A stretch of 59,080 nt of DNA from Oscillospiraceae bacterium (GCA_015068545.1 SVKH01000001.1:1-59080), one strand, 5' to 3'. Positions 50,512-59,080 are shown, counted from the stretch's first letter. Translations and numbers: made by a program. Notes: generated by a model not told the origin, from the sequence alone.

Positions 50512-51225
50512 GTGACAGCAGAAATGGAGCTGTTTACACAGTATATAGAAACCGGTGACAAAAAAATTCGCGATGAGTTGGTGAATAACTACACATACAT
50601 AGCCAAGATTCTGGCTCACCGATTTAACGGATGTGGAGTAGAGTTCGAAGATATTTATCAGGTTGCCTGTATGGGTATTATCCTTGCGGTGGAAAGATTC
50701 AATCCAAACAGAGGAGTGCAGTTTGCTACCTTCGCAACGCCTACGGTACTAGGGGAAATTCGCAGATTTTTGCGCGATAAAGCTAAGTGCATCAAGGTAC
50801 CGCGCAAAATGTACGAAATCTTCTGCAAGGCGGAAAACCTTAGGAAACAGTCGGAAAATGTATCCATGGAGGAGCTTGCAAGGCTTTTGGATATGCCGGT
50901 GGAAACTATTCATGAGGCATATAAGGCGGGAGATTCCGCTTTTATAAAGTCATTGGAGGACGAAGCATACACAGATGGTGGACTTAGTCTTGCCAATATG
51001 GTAGGTGTTGACGAGGATGGATTCACATTGGTGGAAAATGCGGATTTTGTAAACTACTGTATGTCAAAACTGGACGAAAAGGAGATAAAACTAATCCGCG
51101 CCAGATTTTATGACGAAAAACCCCAAAGTGCCATTGCGGGAGAATGGGGAGTTTCGCAGATGTATATATCACGTCTGGAGAAAAAAGTGATAGAAAAATT
51201 AAAAAGAATATATTTGAATGATTAA
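50512..51225 (+). CDS. RNA polymerase sigma factor, SigB/SigF/SigG group
   Basis: A 237-aa sigma-70 family factor lacking region 1. Region 2 has EDIYQVACMGIILAVERFNP and FATFATPTVLGEIRRFLRDK, typical of the SigB/F/G group; region 4 HTH is SAIAGEWGVSQMYISRLEKK. GTG at 50512 follows AGAGGTGA; TTG/ATG starts at 50494/50497 are alternatives overlapping the previous gene. The usual anti-sigma (RsbW/SpoIIAB) and anti-anti-sigma genes are absent. Confidence 0.9.
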   Translation: MTAEMELFTQYIETGDKKIRDELVNNYTYIAKILAHRFNGCGVEFEDIYQVACMGIILAVERFNPNRGVQFATFATPTVLGEIRRFLRDKAKCIKVPRKMYEIFCKAENLRKQSENVSMEELARLLDMPVETIHEAYKAGDSAFIKSLEDEAYTDGGLSLANMVGVDEDGFTLVENADFVNYCMSKLDEKEIKLIRARFYDEKPQSAIAGEWGVSQMYISRLEKKVIEKLKRIYLND

Positions 51226-51228
51226 AAA

Positions 51229-51310
51229 AGGGGAGCTTGATAACAGGCTGAGAGGAGATTGGTTTATCTCGACCCTAAAACCTGATATGGATAATGCCAG
51301 CGTAGGGATT
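51229..51310 (+). ncRNA. TPP riboswitch upstream of thiT
   Basis: GGGGAGC, AGGCTGAGAGG, CGACC, ACCTGAT and GGATAATGCCAGCGTAGGGA-type core in order. It controls the terminator at 51327-51358. Confidence 0.95.
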
Positions 51311-51326
51311 TTTGATAAGTCATCCT

Positions 51327-51358
51327 AGGCATATCCGTAAAATCGGATGTGCCTTTTT
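51327..51358 (+). terminator. riboswitch-controlled terminator before thiT
   Basis: AGGCATATCCG (51327-51337) pairs with CGGATGTGCCT (51344-51354), followed by T5. Confidence 0.85.
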
Positions 51359-51407
51359 GTATAGTAATTGATAGCGGGAAATATCTCACCTGAAAGGAAG
51401 TGTATTT

Positions 51408-51920
51408 ATGAGAAAAACAAGAATTATGGCAGAAGTTGCCGTGTCGGTGAGCATGGCGGTTATTTGCAGTTTTATAAAGGTTTGGGAGATGCCTCAGGGA
51501 GGATCGGTTTCTCTTACCATGATACCTATTATATTGGTTTCGCTAAGATGCGGTGCGGCTTGCGGTGTGACGGCAGGTGCGCTCTACGGTGTGATTTCGT
51601 TGATGATTGCAGGGGTGATATATCATCCTATGTCTATACTATTGGACTATGTTCTTGCCTTCGGTGTACTGGGAGTTTCAGGATTTTTCAAAAAGAATGT
51701 GGCAGGAATTGTGTGCGGAACTGTTTTTGGTGTTTTTGGCAGATTTATATGCTCTACCATAAGCGGTGCAACTCTTTTTGCAAGCTATGCACCGGCAGGG
51801 CAAAACCCTTGGATTTATTCTCTTGGGTATCAGGCAACGTATCTTATTCCGGAGCTTATTATTACTCTGATATGTGTTACCCTTTTGTATACAAAAGCAA
51901 GAAGGATTTTTAGTAGATAA
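51408..51920 (+). CDS. thiT: ECF thiamine S component ThiT
   Basis: A 170-aa membrane protein with six helices. Family features: MPQGGSVSLTMIPIILVSLR, HPMSILLDYVLAFGVLG, and a late aromatic segment. It binds thiamine with very high affinity and docks on a shared ECF energising module (not in this window). AAAGGAAG precedes the ATG. Together with thiW-M-E-D it covers import of both thiamine and its precursor. Confidence 0.92.
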   Translation: MRKTRIMAEVAVSVSMAVICSFIKVWEMPQGGSVSLTMIPIILVSLRCGAACGVTAGALYGVISLMIAGVIYHPMSILLDYVLAFGVLGVSGFFKKNVAGIVCGTVFGVFGRFICSTISGATLFASYAPAGQNPWIYSLGYQATYLIPELIITLICVTLLYTKARRIFSR

Positions 51921-52189
51921 AATGATGTAACAAGGCAGAGTTTTACCGATTTTCTGCAAATTTACAGGCGAAAAAGTCCGTTAGAAATTCTGCAGGTTTT
52001 ATGAAAGGGAGTGGAACCTGACTTGGAATTAGCAGTAATAAATCCGCTGTAAATTAAAGAATCAAATACTACAATCTGAGTAGACGAAAAAACCGCAGGG
52101 AAAAATCTTTTTCCTTGCGGTTTTGTTTAATTAGATTATATAGACATAAAAATATATATGATGAATTTTGGGCTTTTCAATTAACGCTG
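51921..52189. other. intergenic region with convergent terminator
   Basis: A strong hairpin AAAACCGCAGGGAAAAA/TTTTTCC-TGCGGTTTT (52087-52125) with T-rich flanks ends thiT and possibly the opposing kinase gene. The segment before it has an IR CAGGTT/AACCTG (51992-52019) of unknown role. Confidence 0.6.
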
Positions 52190-53596
52190 CTATGCCTTTT
52201 CCAAGGTAAATGAGAAGGTGGTTTTATACTGTTCGCCGACCTCCTTTACACTGGTGGCAGTAATCTGCTGTGAATGCAGATTCAGTATGTTTTTTACAAA
52301 TGATAGTCCCAGTCCGGCGCCGGCTCTATCTCTGCCTCTTGATTTGTCACTTTTGTAGAATCTATCGAAAATATGCGGTATGTCTTCTTCGCTTATGCCG
52401 CTTCCGTGATTCACTATATCTACGCAGATTTTCTTGTTTCTTTCGCAAACTTTAATGCCCACAGTTGTGTGTGGATTGCTGAATTTAATTGCGTTTTCCA
52501 GTAGGTTAATTAGTACACGCCGTATAGCATCAGGATCTGCCAACACCATACATGGGTCATTTTCAAACCACACATCAATTTCCAGATTCTTTTCGTCTAT
52601 TTTATGCTCTGCGCTTATTATACAAAGTCTGACAGTTTCGGTAATATTCAGTTCTTTTATAGACAGCTTATATTCCGGAGAGGTCATTTTTGTCATCTCA
52701 AACATCTCATTGGTTAGTCTTGCAAGGCGGTTTGCCTCGTCCAAAACTATCTTCAGATACTCGCGCTCCTTTTCCTTCGGGATAGTGCCATCCAATATTC
52801 CTTCCACAAATCCGGATATAGAAGTCATAGGCGTGCGCAGCTCGTGAGATATGTCGGAAATAAAACTGTTACGCATATCCTCGGTTTGGTTAAGAGTCCT
52901 TGCCATATAATTAAAACTGGAAGCAAGCTGTGCTATTTCGTCTCTGGAATGAATCTCCACATGCTTGTCGTATTTACCTGATGCTATCTCAAGTACCGCT
53001 GTGTTCAGCTCTTTTAGCGGACCGGAAATGTGTCGCGAATCAAAGTACACCAGCCCCATAGCGATTGCCATTGCACATAAAAGAGAAAGGAACACCATAT
53101 AGGAAAAACGTATTATAGTACCCTGCATCATAGATGACGGGAAAAAGTAGAATATTCCGCCTATGACAGCGTCATGGTACTTGATAGGTATTCCTATTAT
53201 ATACTCGCGGGAGTTTTTGTATGATGTTGCCGATGTACGTACAACATTATCCTCCAGTACCGATTGTACATGATCCTTGCTGGGTGGTTTTCTGTCCCCT
53301 GTGGAGGAGAATACGCTGCCGATTGTGTTTATAACGGCTATATCCGCTTCCACCATCAATGACCAAGAGGACAGCATGGTATCGTACATGTTTTTTGCCC
53401 TTGGATCGTCGTTATTAAGGACCATAGAGTTTGTGAGATATTCGATACTTTTTGATGCTTTTTCCGCACTGGAAAATTTCTCGTCAAGAACAAATCGGTT
53501 TAAGAATGCGAACATCGAAGCGGAAACAACAATTACAACAAAGAAGATTATTGCTGTACTGGTCCAGAACAGCCGTTGAAAAATTGATTTAAACAT
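52190..53596 (-). CDS. sensor histidine kinase
   Basis: A 468-aa kinase with two membrane helices (about 10-32 and 160-185), an extracytoplasmic domain, HAMP (SGPLKELNTAVLEIASGKYD), phospho-acceptor His in SDISHELRTPMTSISG, and ATPase boxes LLENAIKFS, DIVNHGSGISEEDIP, and GAGLGLSFVK. AGAGGAAA precedes the ATG. It lies 12 bp after its regulator. Signal unknown. Confidence 0.93.
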   Translation of the reverse strand: MFKSIFQRLFWTSTAIIFFVVIVVSASMFAFLNRFVLDEKFSSAEKASKSIEYLTNSMVLNNDDPRAKNMYDTMLSSWSLMVEADIAVINTIGSVFSSTGDRKPPSKDHVQSVLEDNVVRTSATSYKNSREYIIGIPIKYHDAVIGGIFYFFPSSMMQGTIIRFSYMVFLSLLCAMAIAMGLVYFDSRHISGPLKELNTAVLEIASGKYDKHVEIHSRDEIAQLASSFNYMARTLNQTEDMRNSFISDISHELRTPMTSISGFVEGILDGTIPKEKEREYLKIVLDEANRLARLTNEMFEMTKMTSPEYKLSIKELNITETVRLCIISAEHKIDEKNLEIDVWFENDPCMVLADPDAIRRVLINLLENAIKFSNPHTTVGIKVCERNKKICVDIVNHGSGISEEDIPHIFDRFYKSDKSRGRDRAGAGLGLSFVKNILNLHSQQITATSVKEVGEQYKTTFSFTLEKA

Positions 53597-53608
53597 AGCT
53601 GTTTCCTC

Positions 53609-54295
53609 TTATTTTTTTATCTCAAATTTGTATCCTACGCCCCAAACTGTTTTTAGCTGCCAGTTTGCATTTATGCCCTCCAGTTTTTCTCTGAGGCGCT
53701 TTACATGCACGTCCACAGTACGGGAATCGCCAAAGTAGTCAAACCCCCATACTTCCTCCAGTAGCTGCTCTCTTGTGTAAACTCTGTTTGGATTTGACGC
53801 CAAAAAGTACAATAGCTCTATTTCCTTTGGCGGGGCATCCACTTGAGCATCGTTTATTTTAAGCTCATAGTTTTCGATATTGATGCAAAGCTTTTCGTAC
53901 GAAACTTCCTTACTGGATGCGGTTTCATGGGCTTCGCTGCGGCGAAGTACAGCCTTTACCCTTGCCAATAGCTCTTTTGCCTCAAATGGCTTTGTCATAT
54001 AATCATCAGCGCCCAGCTCAAGGCCTAAAACCTTGTCGAAGGTGTCGGATTTGGCTGTAAGCATAATGATAGGGGTGTTGGCACTTTTTCGGATTTCGCG
54101 ACATACCTGCCAACCGTCCATACCGGGAAGCATAATGTCTAATATCACAAGCGCTGGTGAATGATGGTTAAAAAGCGATAGCGCTTCATCGCCGTTGTAC
54201 GCACAAATTGTCTTAAAGCCTTCCTTTTCCAGATAAAGGCGGATAAGTTCCACGATGTTTTTTTCATCGTCTACTATAAGTATTTTTGAGTTCAT
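53609..54295 (-). CDS. OmpR/PhoB-family response regulator
   Basis: A 228-aa regulator. Receiver: VDDEKN, Asp in LDIMLPGMDG, KPFEA. DNA-binding domain: SRTVDVHVKRLREKLEGI and KTVWGVGYKF. AAGGAGG is upstream of the ATG, and TATAAT on minus at 54334-54339 (weak TTTATT -35) is the probable promoter. First gene of the regulator-kinase operon. Confidence 0.94.
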   Translation of the reverse strand: MNSKILIVDDEKNIVELIRLYLEKEGFKTICAYNGDEALSLFNHHSPALVILDIMLPGMDGWQVCREIRKSANTPIIMLTAKSDTFDKVLGLELGADDYMTKPFEAKELLARVKAVLRRSEAHETASSKEVSYEKLCINIENYELKINDAQVDAPPKEIELLYFLASNPNRVYTREQLLEEVWGFDYFGDSRTVDVHVKRLREKLEGINANWQLKTVWGVGYKFEIKK

Positions 54296-54591
54296 TTTTG
54301 TGCCTCCTTGTTTTATAGTCCCCTTTTAAGCCTATTATATCATATATTTACCAAATAATAAAGACAGTTTTTAAAAAAAGTTAGACCTAGAGAGCTTTTG
54401 ATTTAATCGGATTTGAAATTAGCCGTTTTAGCTTTACTTTCCGAAAAGCTTTCGCTTGTTTTTTTGTTAAAATCACAAAAACGTGAGATGCTAAGTAAAA
54501 GTAAGGTACTGTGGAAGTGATTTGAGCAGATGTGGGATTTGAGGTTTTGGAATTTATAAATGAAGAGGTTTCTATAACGAAGGAGAGTTGT
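54296..54591. other. divergent intergenic region
   Basis: Contains the response-regulator -10 (54334-54339, minus). On the plus side no convincing promoter for the hydrolase is seen; AT-rich, with a small IR GAAAAGC/GCTTTC near 54440. Confidence 0.4.
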
Positions 54592-55554
54592 ATGTGTACT
54601 GCGGTTTGGATTAAGGAAGGATATTTTGGAAGGAATCTTGATTATGAAGTAGGGTTTGGAGAGAGAATAGTAATAACTCCCAGAAATTTCTCTTTTCAAT
54701 TTGCTGATGGAAATAGTGTGAAAAGCCATTTTGCTATTATTGGTATGGGTGTAGTGGTAGATGGATATCCGCTGTATTTTGACGGTATAAATGAGGAGGG
54801 GTTAGGGATGGCCGGTTTGAGATTTTTCAAAAATGCTATGTATTTTCCAAGTAAAGATGGGCTTAAAAACATACCGTCATTTGAGCTTATTCCTCGCGTT
54901 TTGTCCTGCTGCAAAGATACCTATGAGGCGGAAGAGCTGCTAAAAAACGCGAACATTACCGATAAAGCATTTTCGGAGGATATGCCGCCGGCGCCGCTGC
55001 ATTGGATGCTATCGGACAAAAAAAGAACTATTGTGGCAGAGCAAACAAAGCATGGACTTTTTATTTATGAAAATCCTATGGGAGTTTTGACCAATAATCC
55101 CACGTTCAATGTGCAGATGGAAAGGCTATCAGGATATATGCAGTCATCCTCAGATGAACCGGAGAATAGGTTTTCTAAAAATTACGAAATTATTCCCGAT
55201 AGCCGAGGTATGGGAGGCATAGGCTTGCCGGGAGATTGGTCATCGGGTTCAAGGTTTATAAAGGCGTGTTTTATCAGGGAAAACTCTGTTTTACAAGGGG
55301 GAGAAAAAGACAATGTAAATCACTTTTTTCATATATTGTACTCTGTGTTTCATCAAAGAGGATGCGTTAGAGTAAACGGTAAATATGAGATTACAAGGTA
55401 TTCGTCCTGCTGTAATTTAAATAGGGGGATATACTATTACACCACCTATGATGACAGCACCATAAAGGGAGTGGATATGATGAAGGAAAATCTGGACGGA
55501 TGCAGGCTTTTGGAATATAATTTGCAGAGTGATGGAATAAAAATGCAAAACTAA
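54592..55554 (+). CDS. choloylglycine hydrolase family amidase (copy 2)
   Basis: A 320-aa cytoplasmic N-terminal-nucleophile hydrolase. ATG-TGT at 54592 follows AAGGAGAG and places Cys at position 2; a 20-codon upstream extension is open but would mask it. FGRNLDYE, VLTNNPTF and GSRFIKACF carry the other active-site residues. As in copy 1, AGLRF replaces the AGLNF of bile salt hydrolases. By eye slightly more than half of residues match copy 1, clearly less than for the flanking transporter and reductase pairs. It faces the NSS gene, as copy 1 does. Confidence 0.9.
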   Translation: MCTAVWIKEGYFGRNLDYEVGFGERIVITPRNFSFQFADGNSVKSHFAIIGMGVVVDGYPLYFDGINEEGLGMAGLRFFKNAMYFPSKDGLKNIPSFELIPRVLSCCKDTYEAEELLKNANITDKAFSEDMPPAPLHWMLSDKKRTIVAEQTKHGLFIYENPMGVLTNNPTFNVQMERLSGYMQSSSDEPENRFSKNYEIIPDSRGMGGIGLPGDWSSGSRFIKACFIRENSVLQGGEKDNVNHFFHILYSVFHQRGCVRVNGKYEITRYSSCCNLNRGIYYYTTYDDSTIKGVDMMKENLDGCRLLEYNLQSDGIKMQN

Positions 55555-55557
55555 AAA

Positions 55558-55632
55558 TACCGCCTTATTACGAAAATCTCATACTCTTACCGGAATACCG
55601 GTAAAAGCTAGATAAAACGTAATAAGACGGTT
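55558..55632. terminator. terminator after hydrolase copy 2
   Basis: ACCGCCTTATTACG (55559-55572) pairs with CGTAATAAGACGGT (55618-55631), enclosing a second hairpin TTACCGG/CCGGTAA (55587-55604). Confidence 0.75.
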
Positions 55633-55720
55633 ATTATTTCATAGGAATTTGAGCTTTCTATGAGATAAAAAATCAATTAAATGCTTGTGCGATTTTTTTG
55701 CAAAGCCGCTTTGTTCTTCA

Positions 55721-57046
55721 TCAGAATGCAACCTTCATAAATAGTGCCACCATGCAAAGTATGATAGCAAACGGCACATATACAAATCTGCCCATATTGT
55801 ACCAAAAATCACCGTGAGGCTTTTTCGTTCCCTTGTTGATTTCGGACATTAGGACGTCCTTTTTCATTATCCAGAACCATGAAATTGCGCCCAGAGTTGC
55901 ACCGATTGGGATGATGTAGATGGAGATAAGATCCATCCATGGACCCCATTGACTGATTGCTTCCATTCCCACACCAACACCAAGACAGATGATGCAAAGC
56001 AGAAGTAGTACAAAATTTCGGCTAAGTTTTGGGAACTTATTTAAAAGTGATTCCGCAACAGCCTCAAACATATTCTGAAGTGAGCTTATTCCTGCAAAAA
56101 TCATAGCCACATACAGTATGATTGCGAAAAGCTGTCCAAGCGGTATATCCTGCAAAATAGTAGGCAGTGTAACAAACAGAAGTGATGGTCCTGCACCTAC
56201 GTCAAGGTCGTAGGAGAAGCATGCCGGAATGATAACCAGTGCCGCAACTATGGCAGCTATTGTATCGAAAATTGCTGTGTTTTTCGATGCGGAAACCACA
56301 TCCTCCGAGTCGGCAAGATATGCTCCGTAAACAATCATACCGCTACCTGTAACAGACAGTGAGAAGAATGCCTGCCCCATAGCCCATATCCATACAAGAG
56401 GATTGGCAAGCTGTTTCCAGTCAGCAGTAAACATAAACTTGTAACCGTTTGCAGAACCGGGTAAAAACATAACACAAACTGCCAAAAATGCGAATATGAT
56501 GAAGAATATCGGCATCATAATCTTATTGGATTTTTCTATGCTTTTTGCTCCCAATAGCAGGGTTAAAAGTGTGCCAACGACAACTACAATGTGGTATGGT
56601 ATAACAGAGTACGACTCAAAGGAAAATCCTTCAAACCACAGCTGCACATCGGTAGTCATAAGGTTGCCTGTTATAGAGCTAACGAGAGCTTTTAATACAT
56701 AAGAAACTATGACTGCGTAGCCTATGGAGATGCATAGTGAACCGATAAGAGGTAGCCATCCTATTAGTCCGCCTGCTTTTTCCAGATTCTTATTTCTTGT
56801 TTTCCACGCGGCATCGTATGCGCCCAGTGTACCTGTTTTTGCCATTCTGCCTATTGCAAACTCTGCAGGCAGAGCTACATAGCCGAAGATGAAAACGAAG
56901 AAAAGGTAAATCAAAAGGAATGCTCCACCGCCATTAGCTCCCAATTTGTTTGGGAATCCCCATACGTTTGCCATTCCGACTGCTGAACCTACCGATGCGA
57001 GAATAAATCCCCATCTGCTGGCAAAGCCTTTTTTTTCGGTATTCAT
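55721..57046 (-). CDS. neurotransmitter:sodium symporter (NSS/SNF) family transporter (copy 2)
   Basis: A 441-aa NSS transporter, the same length as copy 1 and by eye largely identical to it, including ASVGSAVGMANVWGFPNK in TM1 with Gly at the LeuT Arg30 gate position. Differences cluster in loops and in TM2-3. AAAGGAGG precedes the ATG. It has its own promoter downstream of the reductase gene (57221-57249) with a leader hairpin. Predicted to import an amino-acid-like substrate with sodium. Confidence 0.9.
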   Translation of the reverse strand: MNTEKKGFASRWGFILASVGSAVGMANVWGFPNKLGANGGGAFLLIYLFFVFIFGYVALPAEFAIGRMAKTGTLGAYDAAWKTRNKNLEKAGGLIGWLPLIGSLCISIGYAVIVSYVLKALVSSITGNLMTTDVQLWFEGFSFESYSVIPYHIVVVVGTLLTLLLGAKSIEKSNKIMMPIFFIIFAFLAVCVMFLPGSANGYKFMFTADWKQLANPLVWIWAMGQAFFSLSVTGSGMIVYGAYLADSEDVVSASKNTAIFDTIAAIVAALVIIPACFSYDLDVGAGPSLLFVTLPTILQDIPLGQLFAIILYVAMIFAGISSLQNMFEAVAESLLNKFPKLSRNFVLLLLCIICLGVGVGMEAISQWGPWMDLISIYIIPIGATLGAISWFWIMKKDVLMSEINKGTKKPHGDFWYNMGRFVYVPFAIILCMVALFMKVAF

Positions 57047-57189
57047 AATTATTTCCTCCTTTGTTTAGAAAGCACAAGGTTTAAAATGCTCCTATATAAG
57101 CACCGCCTATGGGCTTAGGAATAAGGTAGCAATTTTGTCATTTTGGAAACTACAATCTGAAAGTAGTAATTTCACATATAATTAAAATA

Positions 57190-57249
57190 ACCTACCTAAT
57201 GCTTTTACATTGGTAGGTTAATTGTACTATAAAATACAGACATTGTCAA
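57190..57249 (-). promoter_or_regulatory. NSS copy 2 promoter and leader hairpin
   Basis: Minus-strand TTGACA (57244-57249), 17 bp, TACAAT (57221-57226). Directly downstream the transcript folds AACCTACCAATG with CATTAGGTAGGTT (57190-57219). Its place mirrors the leader hairpin of copy 1 but the sequence is different. Confidence 0.65.
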
Positions 57250-57264
57250 GAAATGGAAAAATTA

Positions 57265-57314
57265 GCCGCCGGTTTATGGGAAAATAATCCGGCAACAAAG
57301 GCAGGTTCTGCCTT
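57265..57314 (-). terminator. hairpins downstream of reductase copy 2
   Basis: AAGGCAG-GTT-CTGCCTT (57298-57314) directly follows the stop on minus, then GCCGG/CCGGC (57268-57292) before a T-rich run. A probable terminator of DUF975-reductase transcription. Confidence 0.6.
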
Positions 57315-57315
57315 A

Positions 57316-58305
57316 TTATTCCATGACTATGCTGTCTATTTGGGATAGCTCTTCGGGAGTAAAGCCTGCAGAATCGGTACACTTTAAATTGTCCAGAATC
57401 TGCTGAGGAGAAGATGCGCCTATCAGTACGCTTGTAACGGCAGGATTTTTCAGTACCCATGCAAGGGACATCTGGGCAAGTGATTGACCTCTTTCCTTTG
57501 CTATACTGTTTAATGCGCTTATTTTTTTTGTCAGCTCCGGAGTGATTTGCTCCTCTTTAAGGAAGTGATTTTTTGATGCACGGCTACCCTTTGGAATACC
57601 GCCTAGGTATCTGTCGGTAAGAAGTCCTTGGGCAAGAGGACTGAAGCATATTACACCTTTCCCCAATTTGCAGGACATATCCAAAAGTCCGTTTTCTTCC
57701 ACATTTCTGTTCAATATATTATACGGATTTTGGTTTATGATAAAAGGTGTTCCGTCCTTTTCCAGTATTTCTGTTGCTTTCTTTAGCGTTTTGCCGTCAT
57801 AGTTGGAAAGTCCTACATACAATGCCTTTCCGCTTTTTACCGCATGAGTAAGTGCAGACATACTCTCCTCTAGTGGTGTTTCCCGGGTCATACGGTGGTG
57901 ATAAAAAATATCCACATAATCTACTCCAAGACGTTTTAGGCTGTTATCCAGACTTGCCAGCATATATTTTCTGCTGCCGCCGTCACCGTAAGGGCCTTCC
58001 CACATATAATATCCGGCTTTGGTGCTGATAATAAGCTGATCACGGTATGCGCTAAGCTCCTCTTTTAAAATTTTGCCGAAGTTAGTCTCGGCACTTCCCG
58101 GCTCCGGACCGTAGTTATTTGCGGCGTCGAAATGAGTTATACCGTTATCAAAGGCGGTAAAGCACATTCTTTTCATATTTTCGTAGTCATCGTATGTGCC
58201 GAAGTTGTGCCATATACCAAGGCTCACTCGAGGTAGTGCAAGACCGGATTTGCCGCAAAAGGCAAATGACGCATTTTCGTAACGTTTTTCGTTAGCAATG
58301 TACAT
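57316..58305 (-). CDS. aldo/keto reductase, YghZ/GAP-reductase-like (copy 2)
   Basis: A 329-aa reductase, same length and by eye mostly identical to the copy at 14248-15237. Tetrad residues in THFDAANNYG, STKAGY and DIFYHHR and the cofactor motif IGASSPQQI are all present, so both copies look active. AGGAGG precedes the ATG. It lies 20 bp downstream of DUF975 copy 2, the same arrangement as copy 1. Confidence 0.92.
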   Translation of the reverse strand: MYIANEKRYENASFAFCGKSGLALPRVSLGIWHNFGTYDDYENMKRMCFTAFDNGITHFDAANNYGPEPGSAETNFGKILKEELSAYRDQLIISTKAGYYMWEGPYGDGGSRKYMLASLDNSLKRLGVDYVDIFYHHRMTRETPLEESMSALTHAVKSGKALYVGLSNYDGKTLKKATEILEKDGTPFIINQNPYNILNRNVEENGLLDMSCKLGKGVICFSPLAQGLLTDRYLGGIPKGSRASKNHFLKEEQITPELTKKISALNSIAKERGQSLAQMSLAWVLKNPAVTSVLIGASSPQQILDNLKCTDSAGFTPEELSQIDSIVME

Positions 58306-58325
58306 ATTATATCCCTCCTACTATT

Positions 58326-59080
58326 TTAAAAAGTGCCGAATGATGAAAAGAAGTCATTGCCACCAAACTGCTGTTCTTGGTATTCGTCCCTTTGTCCGCT
58401 GACTTCTATATACATCTGAGCATATGTTGATTCGATGTATGGAGCAATCAGAAAATTTCCTATACAGCAGACCAAGTTTGCCAGTAGCTGCCAACCCAAA
58501 AACGAGAACATTAGCTTGACATAAGCCCATTTGTTGCCCACCATCATTTCCTTGCTGTTTTTAATGGCAGTTTTCCAGTCTTCGTCCGGATTATCCGCCA
58601 GAATGTACTGTACCATAGAGTACTGAAGATCCTTTATAATAGAAGGTATGGAAAAAACGATGGTTGCTACAAGCAAAACTGTGGTTATGAGCATTAATGT
58701 CAAAAGTGCAGAAACAGAATCCTGACGTATTTGGGTAATAAGCATTGTCAGGCGTTGAGGCAGGTTGAAAACAGTAAACGCCACAATTAGCGGTATATAT
58801 CCGGGCAGTGACCACAGAAAAATGTACAGATTTTTCATAAACAGCGTAAGCGTAATATTTTTATAGTTATTTTTAAACGGGAAAAGCAAATCGTTTAAGC
58901 TTCCTCCGCCTTTGGCAGCATTCAGCAGGAATCTTCTGAATCCCACAAGTAACGGCGACAGCAGGAAAATGCTGAACAAAATGCCAACCAGTACCAGTAG
59001 TCCCATTATCATACATATCACAACAATACGAATATTGGACATTTCGGTAAAACTAAGATTTTGAAGCTGTGTAGTATTTA
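58326..59080 (-). CDS. DUF975 family membrane protein (copy 2), cut by window end
   Basis: The frame runs open off the right edge of the window. The ATG at 59042 is internal: upstream codons (QLQNLSFTEMSNIR) align with LQKLQNIDPSQISNVK of copy 1, so the true start is beyond 59080. The remainder matches copy 1 through KNLYIFLWSLP, IPSIIKDLQYSMVQYILAD and NSKEMMVGNKW. Membrane protein of unknown role. Confidence 0.88.
   Translation of the reverse strand, partial: NTTQLQNLSFTEMSNIRIVVICMIMGLLVLVGILFSIFLLSPLLVGFRRFLLNAAKGGGSLNDLLFPFKNNYKNITLTLFMKNLYIFLWSLPGYIPLIVAFTVFNLPQRLTMLITQIRQDSVSALLTLMLITTVLLVATIVFSIPSIIKDLQYSMVQYILADNPDEDWKTAIKNSKEMMVGNKWAYVKLMFSFLGWQLLANLVCCIGNFLIAPYIESTYAQMYIEVSGQRDEYQEQQFGGNDFFSSFGTF

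Noticed and set aside
51368..51913. Cys-rich 181-aa frame overlapping thiT
   Set aside because: It is the shifted-frame shadow of thiT; its composition is not protein-like and the true frame has the ribosome site and family match.
51940..52075. Possible cobalamin-riboswitch-like words (AAAGGGA and CCGCTGTAA) after thiT
   Set aside because: Spacing and the rest of the conserved core do not fit, and the next gene is on the opposite strand.
58326..59042. DUF975 copy 2 as a complete 238-aa protein starting at 59042
   Set aside because: Codons upstream of that ATG align with copy 1, so the gene is only cut by the window edge.

Overview
The window reads as a low-GC Gram-positive chromosome from an anaerobic, probably gut-dwelling Clostridia (Lachnospiraceae-like) bacterium. 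Supporting signs are a rubrerythrin, an Mrp-type Fe-S ATPase, two choloylglycine-hydrolase-family enzymes, ThiW/ThiT uptake components under TPP riboswitches, an SdpR/SdpI pair, DUF975 proteins, strong AGGAGG ribosome sites and TTGACA/TATAAT promoters. TAA is the commonest stop, with TGA and TAG both in ordinary use.

Layout. 1-309: tail of an unrecognised gene and a coupled 51-residue ORF. 366-11175: a nine-gene minus-strand run (trmL, degV, apgM, AI-2E permease, metG, proS, capD-like, mrp, rubrerythrin) from a promoter at 11.2 kb to a terminator at 0.33 kb. 11.35-17.7 kb: yihY, fliB-like, DUF975, aldo/keto reductase and NSS transporter on plus, facing a choloylglycine hydrolase. 17.8-20.3 kb: decayed DNA bounded by a 36-bp direct repeat (AraC fragment, SHOCT gene, frameshifted deacetylase, recombinase and tRNA remnants). 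20.39-27.10 kb: a 6.7-kb integrative element in the 3' end of tRNA-Lys, with 46-bp direct repeats, tyrosine integrase, small serine recombinase, WYL regulator, lipoprotein, two tandem paralogues of unknown function and two genes broken by in-frame TAG at probable Gln positions. 27.06-27.46 kb: a five-tRNA operon (Gly, Arg, His, Gln, Lys). 27.6-33.2 kb: cysteine desulfurase/DUF3343, two HAD phosphatases, rsmI, trmN6 and a divergent MreB-like gene. 33.3-39.3 kb: SWIM-SNF2 helicase, trkA, trkH. 39.6-44.7 kb: a carboxypeptidase-like protein lacking its SxxK residues, ComEA-like protein, two-component system and GerMN protein. 44.8-48.6 kb: TPP-controlled thiW-M-E-D salvage operon behind a palindrome-rich leader. 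48.7-54.3 kb: sdpR-sdpI, membrane protein plus sigma factor, TPP-controlled thiT, second two-component system. 54.6-59.08 kb: hydrolase, NSS transporter, aldo/keto reductase and DUF975 (cut by the window end).

The largest-scale structure is that the last block is a mirror-image, diverged copy of the block at 13.4-17.7 kb: DUF975-AKR-NSS followed by a convergent choloylglycine hydrolase, in inverted order and orientation about 37 kb apart. The conserved four-gene association suggests one functional module, perhaps hydrolysis of an amide conjugate with sodium-driven capture of the released amino acid. In both hydrolases an Arg stands where bile salt hydrolases have Asn, so the substrate is open.
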